DNA of 64,000 nt from JACVRM01 sp963809765 (lineage in GTDB: Bacteria; Actinomycetota; Thermoleophilia; Gaiellales; Gaiellaceae): assembly GCA_963809765.1 (NCBI GenBank), contig CAWEKT010000003.1, positions 1,302,001 to 1,366,000 on the forward strand, in the 5' to 3' direction. A program made the position numbers and the translations under genes. The notes under the pieces are model-generated. The model made no database searches, had not been told where the DNA came from, and saw only the letters and a program-made list of their open reading frames with translations. This document shows, one piece after another, positions 16,093 through 25,241 of this stretch. The number at the start of each line of letters is the position of its first letter. Position 1 is the stretch's first letter.

Positions 16093-17676
16093 CTACGAGG
16101 TGACGGGTGAGTCCCCTGCGGGGACAGACCCCTCAGTGACCACGAGCGGCGCTAGCTGCGGCGCTTCGACGGCGACGACGCGCGGGGTGCCCACCGTCTC
16201 GGAGGCGTGCGACTCGGGGATGACCCCGGCGAAGAGCACCTCGAGCTGGGCTCGGTCGAGCGTCTCCTGCTCCAGGAGCGCGTGTGCGATGCGGTCGAGC
16301 GAGGCGCGATGCTTCTGCAGCAGGCGGACCGCCTCGCGGTAGGCGTCGTCGGTCAGCCGGGCCTGCTCCTGGTCGCGCACCCGCTTGGTCTCCTCGGAGA
16401 GCGCGTAGTTGTCGGCGCGCATCGTGCGCGACGCGACACCATCGGACATGCCGTACTCGAACACCATCGAGCGCGCGAGCCCGGTGACGCGCTCGAGGTC
16501 GTTGGCTGCGCCATTCGTGACGCGCCCGAAGACCACGAACTCGGCAGCGCGGCCCGCGAGGTAGACCTTCATCATGTCGACGAGCTCTTCCTTGGTGTGC
16601 AGGTACCGGTCCTCGCTCGGGACGTTGAGCGTGTAGCCGAGGGCCTGGCCGCGCGAGACGATCGTCGCCTTCTGTACGGGCATGACGTCGCCCATCAGGT
16701 GCGACATGAGCGCGTGGCCCGCCTCGTGGTAGGCGAGGATCCGCTTCTCCTTCTCGCTGACGACCCGCCGCTGCTGCATTCCGGCCACGACCCGCTCGAT
16801 TGCGGAGTCGAAGTCCTCGCCCTCGATGAATTGACGCTCGTGGCGGCCGGCGAGGATGGCCGCCTCGTTGGTGATGTTGGCGAGGTCGGCGCCCGTGAGC
16901 CCGGCCGTCTGTCGCGCGACGTACGCGAGGTCGACGCTCTCGGCGAGCGGCTTGCCGCGGGTGTGCACCTCGCAGGATCTCCTCGCGGCCGGCGACATCG
17001 GGCGGCGCGACGTGCACCTGCCGGTCGAAACGCCCGGGCCGGAGCAGCGCCGGGTCGAGGTCCTGCAGCCGGTTGGAGGCACCCATGACGACGACCTGGT
17101 CGCGGTCGCTGAAGCCGTCGAGCTCGACGAGCAGCTGGTTGAGCGTCTGGTCCTGCTCGCGGTTGAAGCCGTGCCCGGTGCGGGCGGCACCGACGGCGTC
17201 GAGCTCGTCGATGAACACGATGGCGGGCGCGTTCTTGCGCGCCTCGGTGAAGAGCTTGCGGATGCGCGAGGCGCCGAGGCCGGCGAACATCTCGACGAAC
17301 GCCGAGGCGCTCTGCGAGTAGAAGGACGCTCCCGACTCGTGCGCCACCGCCTTGGCCAGCAGCGTCTTGCCGGTTCCGGGCGGGCCATACAGCAGGATCC
17401 CCTTCGGCACGCGCGCCCCGAGGCGCGCGAACCGGGCCGGGTGGCGGATGAAGTCGACGACCTCCTGCGAGCTCGGCGCGCGCCTCCTCGACGCCCGGCG
17501 ACGTCCTTCCAGGTGACGGAGCTCGCCGCGTTCGGCTCGACGGAGTTCGGCTTCACGCGCGGCATCAGCGCGAGCGTGCGCCAGAGCAGGTAGACGATGA
17601 GGCCGAAGAAGACGAGGGGCAGCCACGTCAGGAGGAATCCGGGCAGGTCATTGAGAAAGCCTCCGACGTCCGGCAC
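16093..17676 (-). CDS. ftsH: FtsH-type AAA+ zinc metalloprotease, frameshifted, short N terminus
   Basis: Membrane-bound ATP-dependent protease. Walker A GPPGTGKTLLAKAVAHESG, Walker B IVFIDELDAVG, second region of homology ALLRPGRFDRQVHV, and the zinc site AYHEAGHALMSH are all present. Two shifts (near 17490 and 16975) cancel each other. The N terminus has only one membrane helix (LLTWLPLVFFGLIVYLLWRT) and goes directly to the AAA domain, lacking the second helix and the extracytoplasmic domain of normal FtsH. The last 14 codons lie in a palindrome (16099-16141). Confidence 0.9.
   Translation of the reverse strand: MPDVGGFLNDLPGFLLTWLPLVFFGLIVYLLWRTLALMPRVKPNSVEPNAASSVTWKDVAGRRGGARRARRRSSTSSATRPGSRASGRACRRGSCCMARPEPARRCWPRRWRTSRERPSTRRAPRRSSRCSPASAPRASASSSPRRARTRPPSCSSTSSTPSVPPAPGTASTASRTRRSTSCSSSSTASATATRSSSWVPPTGCRTSTRRCSGPGVSTGRCTSRRPMSPAARRSCEVHTRGKPLAESVDLAYVARQTAGLTGADLANITNEAAILAGRHERQFIEGEDFDSAIERVVAGMQQRRVVSEKEKRILAYHEAGHALMSHLMGDVMPVQKATIVSRGQALGYTLNVPSEDRYLHTKEELVDMMKVYLAGRAAEFVVFGRVTNGAANDLERVTGLARSMVFEYGMSDGVASRTMRADNYALSEETKRVRDQEQARLTDDAYREAVRLLQKHRASLDRIAHALLEQETLDRAQLEVLFAGVIPESHASETVGTPRVVAVEAPQLAPLVVTEGSVPAGDSPVTS
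16099..16141. repeat. palindromic REP-like hairpin at ftsH 3' end
   Basis: On the minus strand GGTCACTGAGGGGTCTGTCC then CC-GCA-GGGGACTCACCCGTCACC: the two arms pair over about 18 of 20 bases. It encodes the C-terminal tail of FtsH and ends at its stop, so it could also act as a terminator. Confidence 0.5.
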
Positions 17677-17724
17677 GTGGCCTCTATCGGCAGGGAGCGG
17701 CGCAGCCTGTAGCGAGAGGCGCCG

Positions 17725-18763
17725 TTAGACGCGCGCAGCGAGCGGTTCGAGCCAGCTCTCGATCGGATCGGTCGAGCGCACCACGTGCATGCCGGCCTCG
17801 GCGAACCGGGCGAAGGCCGCGTCCGCATCGTCCGTCCAGTCGACCACACCGGGCACGACCACCGGGGAGGTGCAGTCCTCGAGCAGGTAAACCTTCTCGG
17901 CCAGCCTGCGGTCGACGGCCGCGATGCCGGCGAGCAGGTCGTCGATCGTCCAGGCCACGCAGTGACTCTTGGCCTGGCCCGCGACAAGCACCGCGTCGAA
18001 GGCGAGCAGCTTCTCGATCAAGCGGCCGTCCTTCTGCGCCGATCGGGCTCCCGCGCTGGTCGTCGACCACCTCCGGCCCGAGGATCGAGTAGTGCTCCGT
18101 GAGCGGGTTGTCGCCCTTGACGCGGAAGTCGGGCCGGCTGCGGCGGGCGAGTGCGTGGAAGAACACGGCCTCCTCCACGGCCGGCACGAGCGCGTGGCCG
18201 ATGCCGCCGAGCATCGCGTGGTACGGCCAGACGGTGAGCGCGTACTTGCCGCCGTCGGCGAGCCGCGCGACGTAGTGCGCGAGGTACTCCCGGGCGTAGT
18301 CGTCGTCGAGGTCGAGCTCCCGCACGACGTCCGGGTCGGGACGCCAGCGTCCCTCGCGCACGTCCTCCTCGGTGACGAGCGTGAACGGCGCAGGGTGGTT
18401 GCCGTCCCCGTCGACGAGGAACGCCGGGTGGAAGATCTGCAGCGCGCCGTGCGTGTCGAGCGTCGGCACGATCTGCGTGACCACGTCGAGGTTCCGGTAG
18501 ACGAACTCGCAGAGCCGCCGCGTGTCGTCGACGGCGCCTGTGCCGCTCCGTCCAGCGACGAACAGCTCGAAGCCCGGGAGGCAGAACGTGTTCTGGACGT
18601 CGACGCAGAGCAGGCACACCGACGGCGCGTCGTCTGCGGCAGGCCGCAGATCGTGGTCGCGCGCCCACGTCTCGGCGGCGCTCGCGCGCTCCTCGTAGGG
18701 CACGCGCCATACCTCCGGCACGCGCTCCGGCGCGTAGTGCGGCGGCAACGGCAGCCCCGGCAT
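17725..18763 (-). CDS. isochorismatase-fold cysteine hydrolase (nicotinamidase-like), one frameshift
   Basis: About 345 aa. The core CLLCVDVQNTFCLPG gives the catalytic Asp, the central KYALTVWPYH and, after a shift near 18045, AVLVAGQAKSHCVAWTIDDL gives the catalytic Cys of the isochorismatase/nicotinamidase fold. It is longer than ordinary nicotinamidases (about 200 aa), with insertions before and between the motifs. Its ATG overlaps the stop of the nicotinate phosphoribosyltransferase gene, so conversion of nicotinamide to nicotinate is the likely job. This last point is inference from context. Confidence 0.78.
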
Positions 18764-19926
18764 CAGCGGACGAGCTCCAGCCGCGGGTTCGGGCGGAAGC
18801 GGCGTCCGACCTTGGCCGACGGCCTCCCGTCGGTCATGACCACGTCGCCGGTGAAGTCGTTCTCGCCGCGGATGAGCGTCGAGCCGACGCCGTAGGAGTC
18901 GACGGGCACCCCCTGCTCCTCGAAGGCCCGGATCTTCTCGACGTCGAAGCCGCCGGAGGCGACGATCCGCACGTGCTCGAAGCCGTCCCGGTCGAGCGCG
19001 TCGCGCACCTTGCGCACGAGCCGCTCGTTCACGCCACGCGGGTCGAAGTCGGCCATCTCCTCCCAGAGCGAGCGGTCGACGAGCTGGCCGGACGTGTCGA
19101 GCCGCACCCCCCAGAGCCGGGGGCCGAGCGCGCGCGCGACCTCGAGTGCGGTGCGCACGGAGTCGTTCTCGAAGTCGACGAGCACGACGATGTTGAGGTC
19201 GTCCGGCGCCCACTCGGCGAACTTGGTCGCGGCCAGCACGGTGTTCCCGCCGTAGGCCGCGATCAGCCCGTGCGGGACCGTGCCGACGCCGCGGCCGCCC
19301 CACCACGAGGCCTGCGCGTCGGTCGTCATGCCGATGGGCGTGCCGATCAGTGCGCCGGCCACGTAGGCCGCGTAGCCGTCGCCGGTCTGAACGCGATGGT
19401 GGTCGTGCCTGGCGGGCATGAAGATGACCGGCTTGCCGTTGGCCGCCTCGAGCACCCGGGTGACGTTGGTCGCGATGCGGGTTCGGCGGGCCAGTGTCCC
19501 GAGGTAGACCGTCTCGAGGTGCACGAACAGCGTGTAGTCGCCCTCGATGGTGAGCACCGTCTCCCACGGCTGGACGCGGTCGCCGTCGCGGAGTGCGTGC
19601 ACGGTGAGCGCGTCCCAGTCGTGCGAGCAGAGCCGGAGCACCGCGAGCGCCTCGTCGACACCGCCGAGGACGGAGTGGTGGCGCTGGAAGACCTGCATGA
19701 GCACGCGCGGATGGCGCGCGTCTGCCAGCAGCGCCGAGCGCGTGTGGTTGAAGTACGCGTCCGTGTAGTAGCCCTCCCGCATCTTCTCGACGGGAAGGTC
19801 GAAGATCTCGGGCTGGAGCCGGCCGTCCGGCCTTCTCGGCAGCGCAACCTGGGCCGCACCCGGGTCGCCGGCGACGTTCAGCCGGGCCGCCTCTCCTCCG
19901 CCTCCTGCTGCTCGAGCCGCAGGCAC
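18763..19926 (-). CDS. pncB: nicotinate phosphoribosyltransferase
   Basis: NAD salvage enzyme making nicotinate mononucleotide from nicotinate and PRPP, 387 aa. Seen: DLPVEKMREGYYTDAYFNHT at the N terminus, LARRTRIATNVTRV, the PRPP/catalytic region GTPIGMTTDAQASWWGGRG, VDFENDSV, GVRLDTSGQLVDRS and IVASGGFDVEKI, the last being the typical phosphate-binding loop. It overlaps the DUF1385 gene upstream by 49 bp and the hydrolase downstream by TGATG. The start (ATG 19926) is the first in frame; a shorter N terminus is possible. Confidence 0.9.
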   Translation of the reverse strand: MPAARAAGGGGEAARLNVAGDPGAAQVALPRRPDGRLQPEIFDLPVEKMREGYYTDAYFNHTRSALLADARHPRVLMQVFQRHHSVLGGVDEALAVLRLCSHDWDALTVHALRDGDRVQPWETVLTIEGDYTLFVHLETVYLGTLARRTRIATNVTRVLEAANGKPVIFMPARHDHHRVQTGDGYAAYVAGALIGTPIGMTTDAQASWWGGRGVGTVPHGLIAAYGGNTVLAATKFAEWAPDDLNIVVLVDFENDSVRTALEVARALGPRLWGVRLDTSGQLVDRSLWEEMADFDPRGVNERLVRKVRDALDRDGFEHVRIVASGGFDVEKIRAFEEQGVPVDSYGVGSTLIRGENDFTGDVVMTDGRPSAKVGRRFRPNPRLELVR

Positions 19927-20676
19927 GCCTCGAGCGCCGCGCCCGCGACCTCGAGCTGCTCGGCGCTCGGCTCCGCCGTCGCGAACCGCCGCTGAAACTC
20001 GTGGCCGGGCCGGGCGAGCGCCCGCGCGAGCGGATGCTCCGGGTTCCGGGTCATCCAGCCGAAGAGCTCGGTCGCGGCCGCGACGGAGCCGACCATCGCG
20101 CCCAGGCGCGCCGACGGACGTGCCGCCGCGGGCAGGCGGGCGACGAGCGCGTTACCGACGGCGACGGTGACGAGGAGCGGGCCGACGAGATGCGTGCCGC
20201 AGCGCTCGTGCTCGCGCGCACGGGGCTCGTCGTGCTCGTAGGTGCCGATCGAGATGTGCTCGGCGCCGTGGTAGGCGGCGAGCTCGCCGCCGCGCAGGGC
20301 AAGAGCGGCCGGCGCGAGCGAGGCGGCGGCGCCCACGACCTCGGTCGCAAGCGGGCTCACCCGGTCGCTCGTTCGCGCGGCGTGGACGACGGCGGCGCCG
20401 GCCGCCATCGCCGCCAGCACGCCGGGCCGCTCGAAGGGCAGGCGCGCCTCCGGCAGCTCACTCCGGACGCGGGGCAGCAGGGCGAACACCTCGGCCAGGC
20501 GGGCGGGCCCACGGAGCAGCGGGTTGCGGACGCGGGCGGCGCGGAGCGGCTTGATGCCGGAGGCGACCTTGAGCGCGCCCTCGTCCCCGCGGATCGCACA
20601 CGCCCACGCGTTCGGGCCGTGGACGAGGACGCCGTTCGCGAGCGCCATGCCACCGAGCCGGACCTTGGTCGCTCAT
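19878..20676 (-). CDS. DUF1385 membrane protein, frameshift near the start
   Basis: DUF1385 protein (predicted metal-dependent membrane enzyme of unknown substrate). The conserved GGMALANGVLVHGPNAWA, LAAYHGAEHISIGTYEHDE and ERCGTHLVGP are present. In the sequence as given the frame opens only at an internal ATG, but adding the usual N terminus requires a start at ATG 20676 and one surplus C near 20665, giving MSDKVRLGGMALANG. A TACGCT box 7 nt before ATG 20676 supports this start. First gene of the NAD-salvage operon. Confidence 0.82.
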
Positions 20677-20683
20677 GTGCGCC

Positions 20684-20689
20684 AGCGTA
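20684..20689 (-). promoter_or_regulatory. -10 box of leaderless DUF1385-pncB operon
   Basis: TACGCT on the minus strand, 7 nt before ATG 20676; decides the DUF1385 start. Confidence 0.6.
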
Positions 20690-20705
20690 CCCGGGGTGTG
20701 CCGAG

Positions 20706-20810
20706 TTACCGGATCCCCGCGAGCAAGCGGTCGAGCGCGAAGAACGCGATGACAAGCAGAACCGCGACGGCCACCAGCGCAAGCGTTGAGCGGCGCACTC
20801 CTGCGTCCAT
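20706..20810 (-). CDS. single-pass membrane microprotein, 34 aa
   Basis: ATG 20810 to TAA 20706 encodes MDAGVRRSTLALVAVAVLL followed by a further hydrophobic stretch and LDRLLAGIR. One predicted membrane helix (residues about 9-24) with a positive N terminus. A good ribosome binding site (GGAGGG) lies four bases before the ATG. It is too short to be found by length filters. No family recognised. Confidence 0.55.
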   Translation of the reverse strand: MDAGVRRSTLALVAVAVLLVIAFFALDRLLAGIR

Positions 20811-20922
20811 TCTGCCCTCCGGACGCTCGGTGATGCTTCCGGCACGGTTCCGCGACAGACGCGCGCGACGCATCTGAATACGATCGCCACGGGGAGGAGG
20901 CCGGGGCTACCGAGTGGCGGAG

Positions 20923-22237
20923 CTAGCGGGACATGTCCGCGAAGGACATGGCTGCCTCACGCAGGAAGCGCAGGCCGAGCTCGAGGTCGTCCACGAGCAC
21001 CCGCTCGTCGGCGGAGTGGATGAGCTCCGCGGCGAGGCTCGCGGACATGTGCCGCATCGGGAAGAAGCCGTAGGCCACGGTGCCGAACGCCTCGCGCAGC
21101 CAGTGGCTGTCCGTGAAGCCGGGCACGATCAGCGGCACGGCGAGCGCGCCGGGCTCGGTCTCCGCGACGAACCGGTCGACGACCTCCCAGAGCGGCGTGT
21201 CGAGCGGCGAGCGCGTGCCGCCGTGAGGCTCGAGCCACTCGAGCTCGTACGGCACGTCAGTACCGAGCAGGCCGCGGATGATCGCCTCGGCGCCCGCGAC
21301 GGCCTGGCCGGGCAGCAGCCGGCAGTCGACGGTCAGCTCGCAGACGGCCGGGATCACGTTCCGCTTCAGCGAGGCCGAGATCTGCGTCGGCGACAGCGTC
21401 AGCGAGAACAGCGGCTCGGCCATCTTCGCCAGCAGCGGATCGATCCCATCCAGGGTCTCGAGCGCCGCCCGTGCGTCCGCCGGCGGGCCGGCCGGAGAGC
21501 GTCGCGACCAGCGCGCTCACCTCGGGCTCGAGGCTCGGCTCGAGCTCCGCCCGCCCGAGCCGCTCGATGAGCGGAGCCGCCTTCACGAGCGCGTTGTCCG
21601 CGATGCCGGGCATCGAGGCGTGGCCGCTCCGGCCGAAGACACGGACGACGAACGGCGCCGTCATCTTCTCGGCGACCCCGCAGAGGTAGAGCACCTTGTC
21701 GCCGACCTCGAGCCGATCGCCCGCGCCCTCGTTGAGGGAGTAGTCGGCGCGAACGGCGTCAGGATGCGCCTCGCAGAGCCACTGCAGGCCGAACCCGGCG
21801 CCAACCTCCTCGTCGGCGGTCGCCGCGAAGATCAGGTCGCCCGGGGGCTGGAACCCTTCACGCGCGAGCGACGCGATCGCGACGGCGCTCGCTGCCACCT
21901 GGCCCTTCATGTCCAGGGCGCCGCGTCCCCAGATTGCGTCCTCGTGCAAGTCCCCCGACCATGGGTCGCGCTGCCACTCCGACGCATCGGCGAGCACCGT
22001 GTCCGTGTGCGAGAGCAGCAGCAGGCTCGGCCCATCCCCGCTGCCGCGGATGCGAGCGACGAGGTTGGCCCGCTCCGGCACCCGGGCGAAGAGCTCGCAC
22101 TCCACGCCGTGTGACTGCAGGTAGTCGCGCAGCAGCTCCGCGGCGAGCGTCTCGTTGCCCGGCGGGTTGACGGTGTCGAGGCGGATCAGCTGCTGCAGCA
22201 GCCCGACGACCTCGTCGCGGAGGGTGACGGTCGCCAC
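20923..22237 (-). CDS. M20 family metallohydrolase, one frameshift
   Basis: Zinc amidohydrolase of the M20/ArgE-DapE family, about 437 aa. Metal site residues: SLLLLSHTDTVLA (His, Asp), WGRGALDMKGQVAA (Asp), TADEEVG (catalytic Glu-Glu), and near the C terminus FGTVAYGFFP and HSADERVLVDDL (His). The shift lies near 21485. GTG 22237 is two bases after the TDO stop, so the gene is coupled to tryptophan dioxygenase. A deacylase of small N-acyl compounds is likely; whether it acts on N-formylkynurenine is open. Confidence 0.85.
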
Positions 22238-22239
22238 GG

Positions 22240-23001
22240 TCAGGCGCCGTGCCCCGGCATCGGCGAGGAGTCGTCGCGGGCGATCTCGCGATTGGCGATG
22301 TCGGTGAGCTCGTTGCGGGCGTCCCAGAGCTCGGGGAAGAGCTTCTGGTGGATCAGCTTGGCCAGGAGCTCGACCGGCGTCCCCTGGGTGCCGATCTGCC
22401 CCTCGCCGATGATGCGGCCGATCACCTTCAGGTGGCGGACGCGCCACATGGTGATGCGCTCGTCCCACTCGATCAGCAGCTCGGCGACGGTGTAGAGCTC
22501 CTCGAACTCACGGTTGCGTTGCATGAGCTCGACCACGCTGAGCCCGGCCTCGCGGCGGAGCGCGTGGAACGCCGATCCGAGCTCGGGCGAGACGCGACGG
22601 ACGCCGTTGAAGCCCGGCGAGTCGAAGCCGCTCCCGTGGCCGAGCACCGGCCGCACCCAGCGCGTGTACTCCCAGGGCGCCTGGTGCTCGAGCATGTCGA
22701 GCGCGTCGTGCACCCGCTTCATGCAGTCGATGGAGCGGCGCAGCAGCCGGATCGCCGGCGCCAGCTCGCCCGCTCGCAGATGGCCCGTCGCGAGCTCCGC
22801 CTCTGTCCACGCCAGCTGCAGCCAGAGCTCGGATGACTGGTGCACCGTCTGAAAGAGCAGCTCGTCGTGGTGGGCGCGCTCGGCCTCGGGCTTCTGCAGC
22901 TCGAGCAGCTCGTCGGTGCGCAGGTAGCGCTCGTAGTCGGAGCCCGCCCGGCCGGGCAGCACCGGTGCGAACTCGTCCTCGGTGGGCTGGGTCGTCGTCA
23001 T
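22240..23001 (-). CDS. kynA: tryptophan 2,3-dioxygenase
   Basis: Heme enzyme opening the indole ring of tryptophan to N-formylkynurenine, 253 aa. Family motifs: DYERYLRTDELLELQ, HHDELLFQTVHQSSELW (the axial and distal His region), SPGFNGVRRVSPE, and the heme-binding RHLKVIGRIIG followed by GTQGTPVELL. Start ATG 23001 is taken because the ATG at 23025 lies inside the -10 box. No kynureninase or formamidase is visible in the window; the next gene is the M20 hydrolase. Confidence 0.92.
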   Translation of the reverse strand: MTTTQPTEDEFAPVLPGRAGSDYERYLRTDELLELQKPEAERAHHDELLFQTVHQSSELWLQLAWTEAELATGHLRAGELAPAIRLLRRSIDCMKRVHDALDMLEHQAPWEYTRWVRPVLGHGSGFDSPGFNGVRRVSPELGSAFHALRREAGLSVVELMQRNREFEELYTVAELLIEWDERITMWRVRHLKVIGRIIGEGQIGTQGTPVELLAKLIHQKLFPELWDARNELTDIANREIARDDSSPMPGHGA

Positions 23002-23020
23002 CTCGGCGCTCGCCGCCCGG

Positions 23021-23030
23021 AGCATACTTT
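23021..23030. promoter_or_regulatory. overlapping divergent -10 boxes of kynA and rarA
   Basis: TATGCT on the minus strand (23021-23026, for kynA) and TACTTT on the plus strand (23025-23030, 6 nt before rarA ATG) share two bases, so RNA polymerase cannot occupy both at once. Confidence 0.6.
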
Positions 23031-23036
23031 CGGCGA

Positions 23037-24306
23037 ATGGGCGATCTCTTCGCCGACGCGGCCAAGCAGCGCCTGCCCGACGTGGCGCCGTTGCCCGTCC
23101 GCCTGCGGCCGCAGACGCTCGACGAGTTCGTCGGCCAGCGGCAGATCCTCGCCGAAGGGTCGGTGCTGCGGCGGGCCATCGAGGGCGACCGGGTCTCGTC
23201 GCTGATCCTGTACGGGCCGCCGGGCAGCGGCAAGACGACGCTCGCGCGCGTGATTGCGAACACCACCGGAGCTGCCTTCGAGGAGCTGTCGGCCGTCTCG
23301 GCGACCGTCAGCGACGTGCGGGCGGTGATTGCCCGTGCGCGCGAGCGGCTCGGGGGCAACGGACAGCGGACGATCCTCTTCCTCGACGAGATCCACCGCT
23401 TCAACAAGGCGCAGCAGGACGCGCTGCTGCCCGTCGGTCGAGGAGGGGCTCGTGACGCTGATCGGGGCGACGACCGAGAACCCGTACTTCGAGGTCAACT
23501 CGGCGCTGCTCTCCCGTACGCAGCTCTACGAGCTCGAGCCGCACGACCGCGACGACCTGGCCACGGTGGTGCGGCGAGGCGCCGCCGCACTCGAGGTCGA
23601 GGTGCCGGACGAGCTGGTCGAGCTCATCACCGAGCGGGCCGGAGGCGACGCGCGGCACGCGCTGACGATCCTCGAGCTCGCGTGGGCGACGGCAGGCGCG
23701 GCCGAGGAGCCGCTGACGGCCGCGCTCGTCGAGGACGCCGCGCGCAAGCAGCCGCTCGTCTACGACAAGGGCGGCGACGCGCACTACGACTTCGTCTCGG
23801 CCTTCATCAAGTCCATGCGCGGGTCGGACCCGGACGCGGCCGTCTACTACCTCGCCGCGATGCTCGAGGGCGGAGAGGATGCCCGCTACGTCGCGCGGCG
23901 GATGATCGTGCTCGCCTCGGAGGACGTCGGCAACGCCGACCCACGAGCCTTGCTCGTCGCCGTCGCCGCGGCGCACGCGGTCGAGCACGTCGGCCTGCCC
24001 GAGGCGCGGCTCAACCTCGCCCAGGCGGCGATCTACCTCGCCCGGGCGCCGAAGTCGAACGCGGTCATCCGCGCGCTCGGCGCGGCGGCGGAGGACGTTC
24101 GCCGCCACGGGCACCTGCGCCCGCCGGATGCGCTCCGCGACACGCACTACGCGGGCGCCCGCAAGCTCGGCCGCGGCAAGGGCTACATCTACCCGCACGA
24201 GGACCCGAGCGGCTTCGAGGTCGACCACCTGCCGGACGAGCTGAAGGGGCGCACGTACTACGAGCCGTCCGGCAACGGCGAGGAGGCAGAGGAGAGCCCG
24301 CCGTGA
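23037..24306 (+). CDS. rarA: replication-associated recombination protein RarA (MgsA), one frameshift
   Basis: AAA+ ATPase of the clamp-loader clade acting at stalled forks. N terminus FADAAKQRLPDVAPLPVRLR, then LDEFVGQRQILAEG, Walker A LYGPPGSGKTTLARVI, Walker B TILFLDEIHRFNKAQQDALL, sensor 1 LIGATTENPYFEV, and the C-terminal MGS domain YDKGGDAHYDFVSAFIKSMR and LGRGKGYIYPHED. The shift lies near 23435. Leaderless ATG. About 422 aa when joined, normal for the family. Confidence 0.92.
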
Positions 24307-24317
24307 GGGGCCGCCGG

Positions 24318-25228
24318 CTAGAGGATCCGGGCGCCGAGCGCGCTGGCGATCAGCTCGACCGCCATCTCGGCCGTGCGGTTGTGCTCGTCGAGAACGGGGT
24401 TGACCTCGACCACCTCGAGCGACCCGAGCAGGCCGGACTCGGCGACCAGCTCCATCGCCAGGTGCGCCTCGCGGTAGGAAAGGCCGCCCTTGACCGGAGT
24501 GCCGACGCCGGGCGCCACTTCCGGGTCGACGACGTCCATGTCGAGGCTGACGTGAACGAAGTTCGGCCCGGCGACATGACGCAGCGCGCCTGCATGACCG
24601 CCTCGAGCCCCTGGCGGTCGATGTCCGTCATCGTGAAGACGCGGGCGTCGAGCCGCCGCAGGAGGTCTCGCTCCGCCGGGTCGAGCGAGCGGACGCCCAC
24701 GAGCGCGGTGCGACCCGCCTCGACGGCGGGGAGCGGCCAGCCAGCGCGAGCGAAGGACGGACCGGCGATGTCGAGCGCCGCGGCGAGCGGCATGCCGTGG
24801 ACGTTGCCGCTCGGCGTCGTCTCGGGCCCGTTCAGGTCGGCGTGGGCGTCGAGCCAGAGCACGCCCCCCGGCCCGTGCGCGCGAGCCAGGCCGCCGAGCG
24901 TCCCGAGCGCCACGGAGTGGTCGCCACCGAGGACGAGCGGCAGCTGGTCGGCTTCGACGGCGGCCGCGACAGCGTCGGCGACACGCTCACAGGTGGCCAG
25001 GATCGGTCCCAGGTAGCGAAGCCGGGAGTCGCCCTCGTCGATCGCCTCGGCGACTGCGGTCTCGACGTTGCCCCGGTCGATGTAGACGAACCCAAGCCCC
25101 TTCAGCCGGGCCTCGAGTCCCGCGTAGCGGATCGCCGACGGGCCCATGTCCACGCCCCGGCGGCCGGAGCCGAGATCGAGCGCGGCGCCGATGACGGCGA
25201 CCGGGCGAGGGTTCGCAGCCACCGTCAC
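24318..25228 (-). CDS. rocF: arginase family ureohydrolase, one frameshift
   Basis: Binuclear Mn hydrolase of the arginase/agmatinase superfamily, about 303 aa. Motifs: VLGGDHSVALGTL, LWLDAHADLN, then after a shift near 24575 DMDVVDPEVAPGVGTPV with the last two metal Asp, and GLSYREAH. The wide sequence including GVDMGPSAIRYAGL and HNRTAEMAVELIASALG is closest to true arginases of Bacillus type. GTG 25228 lies 7 nt after a TAGGCT box. Predicted to convert arginine to ornithine and urea. Confidence 0.85.
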
Positions 25229-25235
25229 GCCGGTC

Positions 25236-25241
25236 AGCCTA
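25236..25241 (-). promoter_or_regulatory. -10 box of leaderless arginase gene
   Basis: TAGGCT on the minus strand, 7 nt before GTG 25228; it overlaps the stop of the upstream gene. Confidence 0.5.

Noticed and set aside
20923..20960. GCGGGACATGTCCGC palindrome at the M20 stop as a regulatory site
   Set aside because: It is a short coding palindrome with no promoter next to it; kept only as part of the M20 end.
23455..25016. A plus-strand frame continuing from the rarA N terminus for several hundred residues
   Set aside because: After about 23435 it is a low-complexity Arg/Gly reading of the rarA and arginase regions in the wrong frame; conserved RarA continues in the neighbouring frame.
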